Source: Rhodocyclaceae bacterium UBA5602 (GTDB taxonomy: Bacteria; Pseudomonadota; Gammaproteobacteria; Burkholderiales; Rhodocyclaceae). Taken from it: DNA of 17,839 nucleotides. The stretch is taken from positions 10,493 to 28,331 of the forward strand of contig DILC01000031.1 of the NCBI GenBank assembly GCA_002424865.1, given 5' to 3'. How positions within the stretch are numbered: position 1 is the stretch's first letter; every line of letters starts with the position of its first letter. Both the position numbers and the translations under genes were made by a program. The notes beneath the pieces were generated by a model. The model was given only the letters and a program-made list of their open reading frames with translations. It had not been told where the DNA came from and made no database searches. Below are positions 6,385-13,229 of this stretch, one piece after another.

Positions 6385-7674
6385 TCAGTTTTCCGTTGCG
6401 GCCCGTATCCGCTGTGCCGCACGCACGCCGCTGCGCACCGCGCCTTCTATGGTGGCGGGGTAGTCCTGGGTAATGTCCCCGCTGGTCACGTAATCGCCAG
6501 CGAGCCACAGGCCGGGTAAGCCGGTGTCTGCTGCGGGGCGGACCAGGCCCGGGGTGCAGGAGAAAGTCGCGCGTTTTTCGATCAGGGTGCGCGTGTGATG
6601 TGGTGCGAGCCCTGCTGGGATGAGCTTGGCGATTTCCTGGTGGATCTGCGCCTCTAACTGATGGTTCGGTAAATCCAGATGCCGTCCGCGCGCGCTGATC
6701 ACGGCGGCGATCAGGCCGGCTTGTCCACCCAGTTGCCCGCGGTCAAACAGCCATTGCGCCAGGCCGTCGGCGATACCCAGCATGGGGTGGGAGAGGTGCG
6801 CTGCGGCCGGGTAGGCCAGATAACTGGTGACGATCGGCTCCCAAGTGAACGCTTGGACGCACGCTGCCAGGCCAGGTGCGATAGCCGCCAGATGATAAGG
6901 CGCAACCGCCAGCACCACGTGATCAAATGGGACTTGATCATTGATGCGCCAGCCTTGGCTGGTTTGCGCCAAAGACGTGACACGCTGGCTGCGGTGCAGC
7001 CGCCCGCCGTGACGCGTGATAAACGCCGCAGCCGGTTCGGGGAATAAGGCGGAAAGATTGACTTGCGGGATGAGTAAATCGCTGGCGGCACGATGGCTGG
7101 CCAGGCTGTCCCTGAGCACGTTCGCCAGCATTTGCGCGGAGGCTTGATCGGCGGGCGTATTCAACGCGGCGACGCATAGCGGTTCCCATAAAAGTCGGCG
7201 CTGGCGGGACGGCGCGCGATTGGCGTTCAGCCATGCCGTTACGCTGCTATCGGGCGAAATCATGAAATGCTTGCCTTGCAAGCCTTGCATGAGGCGAATG
7301 GCTGCCCGCTTTTCGCGCCAATCAAGGCCTTGGGCGCAAACTAAAGCAGCCAGCAGGTGCAGGGGGGCGGGCAAGCGAGGCGCGCTAAGGTGAAATTCAC
7401 CAGGGAACTCCAGGTGCAGCGGCCGTCGCTTGAATAGTTGCTTGGGATCAGCGCCAACCATTTGCATCAGGCGCAGGGTTTGGCTACAGGCACCGAGCAA
7501 AATATGCTGGCCGTTATCGACCGTCATGCCGTTGAGCTCAACGGCACGGGCGCGGCCGCCGAGCGTGCGGGAGGCTTCAAATACGGTAACGGTTTGGCCT
7601 GGTTTGCCCTGTGCGAGCAGTTCCACTGCCGCAGCGAGCCCGGCGTAGCCTGCGCCTATGATGGCAATATGCAT
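6385..7674 (-). CDS. hpnE: HpnE, hydroxysqualene dehydroxylase (FAD-dependent)
   Basis: This 429-residue flavoprotein of the amine oxidase/phytoene desaturase superfamily carries out the last step from farnesyl diphosphate to squalene in the HpnCDE route, reducing hydroxysqualene. The N-terminal dinucleotide-binding motif is IIGAGYAGLAAA (GxGxxG at residues 7-12), followed by VFEASRTLGGRARA and DNGQHILLGAC (about 53-63). The C-terminus has LPGLWLAGDYV and ATIEGAVRSGVRAA, the usual FAD-binding end of this family. It lies 15 bases downstream of hpnD in the same operon and ends one base from the stop of the convergent ABC gene, with no room for a terminator. Assignment rests on the motif set and the hpnC-hpnD context. 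Confidence 0.93.
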   Translation of the reverse strand: MHIAIIGAGYAGLAAAVELLAQGKPGQTVTVFEASRTLGGRARAVELNGMTVDNGQHILLGACSQTLRLMQMVGADPKQLFKRRPLHLEFPGEFHLSAPRLPAPLHLLAALVCAQGLDWREKRAAIRLMQGLQGKHFMISPDSSVTAWLNANRAPSRQRRLLWEPLCVAALNTPADQASAQMLANVLRDSLASHRAASDLLIPQVNLSALFPEPAAAFITRHGGRLHRSQRVTSLAQTSQGWRINDQVPFDHVVLAVAPYHLAAIAPGLAACVQAFTWEPIVTSYLAYPAAAHLSHPMLGIADGLAQWLFDRGQLGGQAGLIAAVISARGRHLDLPNHQLEAQIHQEIAKLIPAGLAPHHTRTLIEKRATFSCTPGLVRPAADTGLPGLWLAGDYVTSGDITQDYPATIEGAVRSGVRAAQRIRAATEN

Positions 7675-7689
7675 GGTGTCAAGGCATCT

Positions 7690-8523
7690 TCAAGCGGTAA
7701 ACCAGGTTTTGCCAGCCAGCCACACTTTACGCAGCGGCGTGAGCGAGGTGCGCTGCTTTAACACTGGGTAGCCATCAAGGGCGATCTCGTTGAGCAGGGT
7801 GCGGTAAATCGCGGCCATGATAAGCCCGGCGCGCTGTGCTTTGCGGTCAGCCATGGGGAGTTGTGCCATCGCTTGAGCGTAAGTGGCTTGTGCGCGCTCG
7901 ACTTGAAATGCCATGAGCTGCTGAAACGCAGGGCTGTCGCGGCGCTGGAGGATGTCGGTTTCTGTCACGCCGAATTTGGCGAGGTCTTCTTGCGGCAGAT
8001 AAATGCGGCCGCGCATCGCGTCTTCGCCCACGTCACGGATGATGTTGGTGAGCTGCAAGGCCAACCCCAAGTCATGCGCATATTTAAGCGTGCGGCGGTC
8101 GGTGTAGCCGAAAATTTCCGCTGCGAGCAGACCCACGATGCTGGCGACGCGATAACAATACAGATGCAGTGCGCGAAAATCAGCATAGCGCACGGTATCA
8201 ATATCCATTTCCATACCGTCGATGATTTCCTGCAACTGCTCTTGTGGCAGGGGGAAGTGTTGCAATGCGCCCGCCAGGGCTTGGCTGACCGGGTGGCTCG
8301 CGTGGCCATCAAACAACTGTGCAATTTCGGTGCGCCACCAGGCCAGTTTGGTGCGCGCCAGATGGGGGTCCGGGCATTCGTCGACAATATCGTCAACTTC
8401 CCGACAAAAAGCATACAAAGCGGTAATCGCCTGCCGTTTGATCGGGGGTAAAAACAGAAAGCTGTAATAAAACGACGAGCCGCTGGCCGCAGCGCGTTGT
8501 TGGCAGTAGTCGTCAGGGGTCAT
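7690..8523 (-). CDS. hpnD: HpnD, presqualene diphosphate synthase
   Basis: This 277-residue all-helical prenyltransferase of the squalene/phytoene synthase family condenses two farnesyl diphosphates to presqualene diphosphate. The first aspartate-rich motif is REVDDIVDE (Asp44, Asp45, Asp48) and the second is NIIRDVGEDAMRGRIYLP (Asp164, Asp168), which together bind the Mg2+-diphosphates. FYYSFLFLPP near residues 18-27 is the usual N-terminal signature and Tyr/Arg contacts such as LYCYRVAS (121-128) are in place. Nine bases separate it from the upstream hpnC stop and 15 from the downstream hpnE start, so the three form one operon. HpnD is told from HpnC by the strict GEDAMRGRIYLP motif. No squalene-hopene cyclase gene is in view. 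Confidence 0.94.
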   Translation of the reverse strand: MTPDDYCQQRAAASGSSFYYSFLFLPPIKRQAITALYAFCREVDDIVDECPDPHLARTKLAWWRTEIAQLFDGHASHPVSQALAGALQHFPLPQEQLQEIIDGMEMDIDTVRYADFRALHLYCYRVASIVGLLAAEIFGYTDRRTLKYAHDLGLALQLTNIIRDVGEDAMRGRIYLPQEDLAKFGVTETDILQRRDSPAFQQLMAFQVERAQATYAQAMAQLPMADRKAQRAGLIMAAIYRTLLNEIALDGYPVLKQRTSLTPLRKVWLAGKTWFTA

Positions 8524-8532
8524 GGCGAGTAC

Positions 8533-9363
8533 TCATCGGGTGAGCGCGCGCCAGCCAATGAGCGGCCAGTCGAACGCGTTGAGTTGGGGACGATGGTTGA
8601 AAACATCGTAATTCACGGCTGCAATTTTTTCCAGAATGCGCAGCCCGCCCGCGGTGATGGAGCGAATTTCGAGGCCAATGCGGCCGGGCAGGCGGTGTCC
8701 GAGTGGCGCGCCTTCGAGCATCAGGGCGCGCGCGCGCTGGACTTGGAATTGCAGAAGCTTTAAAAAGTCGGCGCTGGCGAGACGGCGCAAAATATCGGTT
8801 TCATTGCAATTAAAGCGCGCCATTTCATCCATAGGCAAGTAAATGCGGCCATTTTGCCCTTTGTGGCTGTCTATGCCAACATCCTGCCAATGGTTGATAA
8901 GCTGCAAGGCGGTGCAAATGGCATCCGACTGGACCAGGTTTTCTGCGCTGGCATGTTTGAACAGATGCAGCAATAAACGCCCGATCGGGTTGGCTGATCG
9001 GCGGCAATAGTCAAGCAACTCGGCATAATTGGCATACCGATTGCATGTGACATCCTGAATAAAAGCATCAAGCAAGTCGTGGAACAGGGACAGGGGTAGC
9101 TGGTGCTGCGCAATGACGGGGCGCAAGCGCAAAAAAACCGGGTGATTGCTGGGGCGGTTGTGCGCAATGGCGTTAAGCTCTTGCCGGTAGCTGTGCAGTT
9201 GGGCCAGTCTTTGGGCTGGCGCGAGCTCGCCTTCATCGGCGAAATCGTCGGCGCTGCGGGCAAAAGCGTAAATGGCCGCAACCGGCTCCCGCAGGGGCTG
9301 AGGCAGCAAAAGCGAGGCAACGGGGAAGTTTTCGTAGTGTTTTTTGTGGATTTCGGCGGCCAT
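8533..9363 (-). CDS. hpnC: HpnC, hydroxysqualene synthase
   Basis: This 276-residue squalene/phytoene-synthase homologue converts presqualene diphosphate to hydroxysqualene in the HpnCDE pathway. The N-terminal HKKHYENFPVAS (about 6-17) is typical of HpnC. Aspartate motifs are SADDFADE (Asp39, Asp40, Asp43) and HWQDVGIDSHKGQNGRIYLP (Asp161, Asp165); the second differs from HpnD by a short insertion before GRIYLP. I use the ATG at 9363; the frame extends 22 codons further to 9429, but that part has no family match and runs into the divergent intergenic region. No clear Shine-Dalgarno precedes the start. It is the first gene of hpnC-hpnD-hpnE. A TATACT hexamer about 16 bases upstream on the minus strand could be a -10 element, without a matching -35. 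Confidence 0.92.
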   Translation of the reverse strand: MAAEIHKKHYENFPVASLLLPQPLREPVAAIYAFARSADDFADEGELAPAQRLAQLHSYRQELNAIAHNRPSNHPVFLRLRPVIAQHQLPLSLFHDLLDAFIQDVTCNRYANYAELLDYCRRSANPIGRLLLHLFKHASAENLVQSDAICTALQLINHWQDVGIDSHKGQNGRIYLPMDEMARFNCNETDILRRLASADFLKLLQFQVQRARALMLEGAPLGHRLPGRIGLEIRSITAGGLRILEKIAAVNYDVFNHRPQLNAFDWPLIGWRALTR

Positions 9364-9522
9364 GATGTGACGAAGTATAGGCGGGAGGTGAGAAAGATTC
9401 GGTGAAAGCAGGTAAAATCGCCCGTTCATTGCAGATTGTTGTTTGGCGGCCTGTGCAACATGTCACTTGGCAGGGCGCTTCTACCAGCAACAGGCTTGAA
9501 TCTGCCGGTGAGCACATGCAAG

Positions 9523-9607
9523 GCCCAGGTGGCGGAATTGGTAGACGCACCAGATTTAGGTTCTGGCGCCGCGAGGCGTGGGGGTTCGAGTCCCTTCCTG
9601 GGCACCA
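9523..9607 (+). tRNA. tRNA-Leu (anticodon UAG)
   Basis: The 5' acceptor strand GCCCAGG (9523-9529) pairs fully with CCTGGGC (9597-9603), followed by discriminator A and an encoded CCA (9605-9607). The anticodon stem CCAGA/TCTGG encloses the loop TTTAGGT, giving anticodon TAG at 9557-9559. The long variable arm (GCCGCGAGGCGTGG region) and GGGTTCGAGTCCC T-arm are those of a class II leucine tRNA of 85 nt. It lies between divergent hpnC and tig, 136 bases upstream of the tig start, with no clear terminator after it. Confidence 0.97.
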
Positions 9608-9619
9608 AACTTGAGTACA

Positions 9620-9649
9620 TTGGCATTGGTTCAGCGTGTTGGCTATGAT
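9620..9649 (+). promoter_or_regulatory. candidate sigma-70 promoter for tig-clpP-clpX
   Basis: TTGGCA (9620-9625) and TATGAT (9644-9649) are separated by 18 bases and lie just after the tRNA-Leu gene, about 95 bases upstream of the tig start. Both hexamers are one or two bases from the sigma-70 consensus. No sigma-32-type CCCCAT element is seen on this strand in the same gap, so any heat induction of this unit would need another site. Read-through from the tRNA promoter is an alternative. Confidence 0.4.
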
Positions 9650-9743
9650 GGGGTACTTGCGGACATTGCCTTGTGCGCACTGTAGCGGTCAATGCAGTTT
9701 TTTGTGTGTTTTGCGTAGTTTTTTAAATTTGACGGATAAGAAA

Positions 9744-11090
9744 ATGACGGATACAGCAACAGAAATGGCAACACAGGCAGCCACCACGGAGGCAGTCGCC
9801 GCACCGGTTAGCCCGCTTGAGCGGCGCCTTGATATTTCAATCACCTTGGCTGACATCGAGGGCGATATTGGCGCGCGTCTTAAAAACATTGCGCGCACGG
9901 TCAAAATGCCCGGCTTTCGTCCCGGCAAGGTGCCCATGAGCCTGGTGGAGAAGAATTACGGTGGCCAAGCCCGTAGCGAGGCAATTGGTGTGGCGGTTGA
10001 ATCTGCGCTGGAGTCTGAACTCAAAGCGCAAAATATGCGCGTGGCGGGTTATCCCAATATCCAGCCCGTCACCAGTGAAGGTGGGGGTAAACTCAATTTC
10101 ACGGCAACTTTTGAGGTTTATCCCGCCATTGCCTTGGGCGATGTCTCAGGGCAGTCGGTTGAGCGTCCTGCCTTGGTCGTGACGGAAGCTGAAGTTGAGC
10201 AAACCCTGGATGTATTGCGCAAGCAGCGCATGGTGTATAGCGAAGTTCAGCGTGCGGCACAAAAAGACGACCGCATTGTGATTGATTTCGTGGGCCGCAA
10301 GGATGGCGTAGAGTTTCCGGGTGGCAAGGCCGATAATCACACCATGACGGTTGGCGCGGATGCCATGCTGCCTGATTTTGAAGCGGCGGTTGTCGGGATG
10401 TCCGCTGGCGATAAAAAGACTTTTGACCTGACCTTTCCGGCGGATTATCAGGCCAAGGATCTGGCGGGTAGCACGGTGCAGTTTGATGTCACTGTCAATA
10501 AGGTTGAAGCGGCCGAATTGCCTGCCCTGGATGCGGCGTTTGCCAAAGCCTTGGGCTCGAAGGATGGCGATATGGACGCCATGCGGGTTGAGATTCGCGC
10601 CAATCTTGAGCGTGAAGTCAAGAAGCGCCTGGAAGCTAAAACCAAGCAGCAAGTCATGGATGCCTTGTTGGCAGTGAATTCTTTTGATGTGCCCAAGGCC
10701 TTGGTGGATGCTGAATCCAGGCAAATGGCCGATGCCGCCGTGCGTGACATGGAAGCGCGTGGCATGGCCGTCAAGGGTTTCCCGATTGATCCGGCCTGGT
10801 TTGCGGATAAGGCCATACGCCGCGTCAAGTTAGGCTTGTTGCTCACGGAGGTGGTAAAGGCACATGATCTTTACGCCAAACCCGAGCAGGTGCGTGCGGT
10901 TGTGGATGAGTTTTCGGCTTCATTTGAAGACCCCACGGAAGTCGTGCGCTGGTATTACTCCCAGCCCCAACGTTTGGCTGAAGCTGAAGCTCTGGCGGTT
11001 GAGAATAATGTGGTCGAGTGGGTTTTAAAGCAAGTTAAAGTCATTGATAAGTCAGTTGCTTTTGACGAATTGATGGGCAATGCAGGATAA
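9744..11090 (+). CDS. tig: trigger factor, ribosome-associated chaperone and peptidyl-prolyl isomerase
   Basis: Trigger factor binds ribosomal protein L23 at the exit tunnel and shields nascent chains. This 448-residue protein has the N-terminal ribosome-binding domain with signature GFRPGKVP at 57-64 and LVEKNYG after it. An FKBP-type PPIase domain spans about 165-255 (KDDRIVIDFVGRKDG, VGMSAGDKKTFDLTFP), and an all-helical SurA-like C-terminal domain follows. The start at 9744 follows GGATAAGAAA and begins MTDTATEMATQ; this leaves an Ala/Thr-rich tail about 14 residues longer than in E. coli, so the ATG at residue 8 is an alternative. The frame is open back to 9636 without family similarity, which I reject. 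clpP follows closely and clpX after it, so the three are likely one unit. Confidence 0.96.
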   Translation: MTDTATEMATQAATTEAVAAPVSPLERRLDISITLADIEGDIGARLKNIARTVKMPGFRPGKVPMSLVEKNYGGQARSEAIGVAVESALESELKAQNMRVAGYPNIQPVTSEGGGKLNFTATFEVYPAIALGDVSGQSVERPALVVTEAEVEQTLDVLRKQRMVYSEVQRAAQKDDRIVIDFVGRKDGVEFPGGKADNHTMTVGADAMLPDFEAAVVGMSAGDKKTFDLTFPADYQAKDLAGSTVQFDVTVNKVEAAELPALDAAFAKALGSKDGDMDAMRVEIRANLEREVKKRLEAKTKQQVMDALLAVNSFDVPKALVDAESRQMADAAVRDMEARGMAVKGFPIDPAWFADKAIRRVKLGLLLTEVVKAHDLYAKPEQVRAVVDEFSASFEDPTEVVRWYYSQPQRLAEAEALAVENNVVEWVLKQVKVIDKSVAFDELMGNAG

Positions 11091-11116
11091 ATGGCATGAT
11101 TACTTCAGGAGGCGCT

Positions 11117-11785
11117 ATGGGCGGTGCGCAATACACACGAGGTGGCCAGGGTGGAATGAGTGCCTCCATGAATGATCCGCAAGGCTTGGGCATGGTGCCC
11201 ATGGTGATCGAGAGCAGCGGCAGGGGCGAGCGCGCTTATGACATTTATTCGCGCCTGTTGCGCGAACGGGTGATCTTTCTGGTCGGTCCGGTCAATGACA
11301 CAACAGCCAACGTGATTGTCGCCCAGTTGCTGTTTCTGGAATCGGAAAATCCCGACAAGGATATTTTCTTCTATATCAATTCGCCGGGTGGTTCAGTGTC
11401 TGCCGGGATGGCCATTTACGACACCATGCAGTTCATTAAGCCGCATGTGTCCACCCTGTGCATTGGCCAGGCTGCCAGCATGGGTGCGTTTTTATTGACG
11501 GCAGGCGAGAAAGGCAAGCGTTATTGCTTGCCGAATTCACGCGTGATGATTCATCAGCCGCTGGGTGGCTTCCAGGGCCAGGCCTCTGACATTGAAATTC
11601 ACGCCAGGGAAATTTTATTTCTCAAGCAAAAGCTCAATGACATGTTAGCGGCGCACACAGGGCAGCCGATTGAACGCATTGAGCGCGATACGGATCGCGA
11701 CAATTTTCTGTCAGCCGAAGCTGCAGTGGCGTACGGCCTGGTGGATAAGGTGTTAACGAGCCGTACTGATGTCACTGCTGGCTGA
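11117..11785 (+). CDS. clpP: ClpP, ATP-dependent Clp protease proteolytic subunit
   Basis: ClpP forms the tetradecameric serine protease chamber that works with ClpX or ClpA. The catalytic triad is Ser121 (GQAASMGAF), His146 (MIHQPLGG) and Asp195 (DTDRDNFLSA); their spacings of 25 and 49 match E. coli. ERAYDIYSRLL and INSPGGSVSAG are family landmarks. The start at 11117 has a full AGGAGG at 11107-11112, only four bases away, and gives 222 residues. The ATG at 11156 would give 209 residues, nearer the usual length of about 207, and 11096 is also in frame, so the true start is uncertain. The extra Gly-rich N-terminus would be part of the propeptide or absent. It sits between tig and clpX, 26 bases before the latter. 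Confidence 0.96.
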   Translation: MGGAQYTRGGQGGMSASMNDPQGLGMVPMVIESSGRGERAYDIYSRLLRERVIFLVGPVNDTTANVIVAQLLFLESENPDKDIFFYINSPGGSVSAGMAIYDTMQFIKPHVSTLCIGQAASMGAFLLTAGEKGKRYCLPNSRVMIHQPLGGFQGQASDIEIHAREILFLKQKLNDMLAAHTGQPIERIERDTDRDNFLSAEAAVAYGLVDKVLTSRTDVTAG

Positions 11786-11811
11786 AACATCTATTCACGG
11801 AGAGAACGAAG

Positions 11812-13080
11812 GTGGAAAAGAAGACTGCAGGTGGTGACAAGCTTTTATATTGCTCCTTTTGCGGCAAGAGCCAGCATGAAGTGAAAAAATTGATCGCTGG
11901 TCCGTCTGTCTTTATCTGCGATGAGTGTATCGATCTGTGCAACGATATTGTTCGCGATGAAATGGCGAACGCAGAGGCGGAGTCCGCAGACGGCCAGGGC
12001 TTGCCCACGCCCAAGGAAATCCGCGCGATGCTGGATCAGTATGTGATCGGGCAGGAGGCGGCCAAAAAGATCCTTGCCGTGGCTGTGTATAACCATTACA
12101 AACGCATTCGTCATAAAGAGAAGGGCAGCGACGGCGTTGAGTTGGCCAAAAGCAATATTTTGCTCATTGGTCCCACGGGCTCGGGCAAGACTTTGCTGGC
12201 GCAAACGCTGGCCCGCATGCTGAACGTGCCCTTTGTGATGGCCGATGCGACCACCCTGACCGAAGCCGGTTATGTGGGTGAGGATGTCGAGAACATCATT
12301 CAGAAGCTCTTGCAAAATTGCGATCACGATGTCGAGAAGGCCCAGCAAGGGATTATCTACATTGATGAAATCGACAAGATTTCACGCAAAGCGGATAACC
12401 CTTCAATTACCCGGGATGTTTCCGGTGAAGGCGTGCAGCAGGCTTTGCTGAAATTGATCGAAGGCACGGTAGCGAGCATTCCGCCCCAAGGCGGGCGCAA
12501 GCATCCGAATCAGGATTTTGTGCAGATCGATACGACCAATATCCTGTTTTTTTGCGGTGGTGCGTTTGACGGACTGGATAAAGTCATCCGTGCGCGCTCA
12601 GAAAAGGGTGGTATTGGGTTTGGCGCAGAAGTCAAAAGCCGCAATACGGCGAATGTCTCCGATGTGCTGCGTGAAGTCGAGCCTGAGGATTTGATCAAGT
12701 TTGGCTTGATTCCAGAACTCATTGGGCGCTTGCCCGTTTTGGCGACATTGCAGGAATTGGATGAGGCCGCTTTGGTCGAGATTTTGATCGCGCCTAAAAA
12801 TGCGCTGGTAAAGCAATATCAGAAGCTTTTTTCCATGGAAGGTGTTGAACTGGAAATTCGCCCTTCAGCACTGCAAGCCATCGCCAAAAAAGCCCTGAAG
12901 CGTAAAACGGGTGCGCGTGGTTTGCGCTCCATCCTTGAAAACGTGTTGCTGGATACCATGTATGAGTTGCCGACTATGGAAAACGCAGCAAAAGTCGTTG
13001 TGGATGAAACAACCATAGATAGCGGCGCTCAGCCATTGATCATCTATGCGGATCAACCCAAGGTCTCAGGCGCTAATTGA
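11812..13080 (+). CDS. clpX: ClpX, ATP-dependent unfoldase of the Clp protease
   Basis: ClpX is the AAA+ hexamer that recognises, unfolds and feeds substrates to ClpP. The start codon is GTG at 11812, preceded by GGAGAG; the product of 422 residues has the normal family length. The N-terminal zinc-binding domain uses Cys14, Cys17, Cys36 and Cys39 (YCSFC...ICDEC). Walker A GPTGSGKT is at 120-127, pore loop GYVGED at 153-158, Walker B IIYIDEIDKI at 181-190, and the sensor-2 arginine region KRKTGARGLRS lies near the C-terminus. The ClpP-binding IGF loop cannot be pinpointed by eye with the usual sequence, although the stretch between Walker B and sensor 2 is full length. The gene is closed by a strong hairpin 65 bases downstream. 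Confidence 0.97.
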   Translation: MEKKTAGGDKLLYCSFCGKSQHEVKKLIAGPSVFICDECIDLCNDIVRDEMANAEAESADGQGLPTPKEIRAMLDQYVIGQEAAKKILAVAVYNHYKRIRHKEKGSDGVELAKSNILLIGPTGSGKTLLAQTLARMLNVPFVMADATTLTEAGYVGEDVENIIQKLLQNCDHDVEKAQQGIIYIDEIDKISRKADNPSITRDVSGEGVQQALLKLIEGTVASIPPQGGRKHPNQDFVQIDTTNILFFCGGAFDGLDKVIRARSEKGGIGFGAEVKSRNTANVSDVLREVEPEDLIKFGLIPELIGRLPVLATLQELDEAALVEILIAPKNALVKQYQKLFSMEGVELEIRPSALQAIAKKALKRKTGARGLRSILENVLLDTMYELPTMENAAKVVVDETTIDSGAQPLIIYADQPKVSGAN

Positions 13081-13088
13081 TCTGCGGA

Positions 13089-13112
13089 CGAATTTTCAAA
13101 CGAATTTTCAAA
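13089..13112 (+). repeat. tandem 12-base direct repeat after clpX
   Basis: CGAATTTTCAAA occurs twice back to back at 13089-13100 and 13101-13112, starting nine bases after the clpX stop. It looks like a simple tandem duplication. A small dyad, AAGTT-GCG-AACTT (13115-13127), follows directly. No function can be assigned. Confidence 0.7.
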
Positions 13113-13144
13113 CTAAGTTGCGAACTTGCGCATCATGGTCTGCC

Positions 13145-13183
13145 AAGGGCTGTAAAGAAAAATACAGCCCTTGATTTTCTTTT
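13145..13183 (+). terminator. rho-independent terminator of tig-clpP-clpX
   Basis: AAGGGCTGTA (13145-13154) and TACAGCCCTT (13163-13172) form a perfect 10-bp stem with an 8-base A-rich loop, followed by a T-rich run at 13175-13183. It lies 65 bases past the clpX stop and 47 bases before the lon start. The descending arm contains the bases proposed as the lon -35 element. Confidence 0.85.
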
Positions 13184-13197
13184 GCATACCCCCATAT
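13168..13197 (+). promoter_or_regulatory. candidate sigma-32 heat-shock promoter of lon
   Basis: CCCTTGATT (13168-13176) and CCCCATAT (13190-13197) are separated by 13 bases. They match the sigma-32 consensus (CCCTTGAA, 13-17 bases, CCCCATNT) at all but one or two positions. A transcript would begin near 13204, giving a leader of about 26 bases before lon. The -35 lies within the clpX terminator. The -10 is the centre of the dyad TGCA-T-ACCC-N6-GGGTTGCA (13183-13205), which could bind a regulator or simply be chance. Confidence 0.65.
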
Positions 13198-13229
13198 GGG
13201 TTGCATGAATCACAACTTTAAAGGACACG

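Noticed and set aside
7861..8451. Long plus-strand open frame (196 codons) opposite hpnD
   Set aside because: It lies entirely antisense to hpnD, whose aspartate motifs are clear; the composition is that of a shadow frame.
9402..9692. Open frames on both strands across the tRNA-Leu gene
   Set aside because: They read through the cloverleaf of a well-supported tRNA and have no protein family features.
10146..10724. Minus-strand open frame of 192 codons inside tig
   Set aside because: Fully antisense to the FKBP and C-terminal domains of trigger factor, with no motif of its own.
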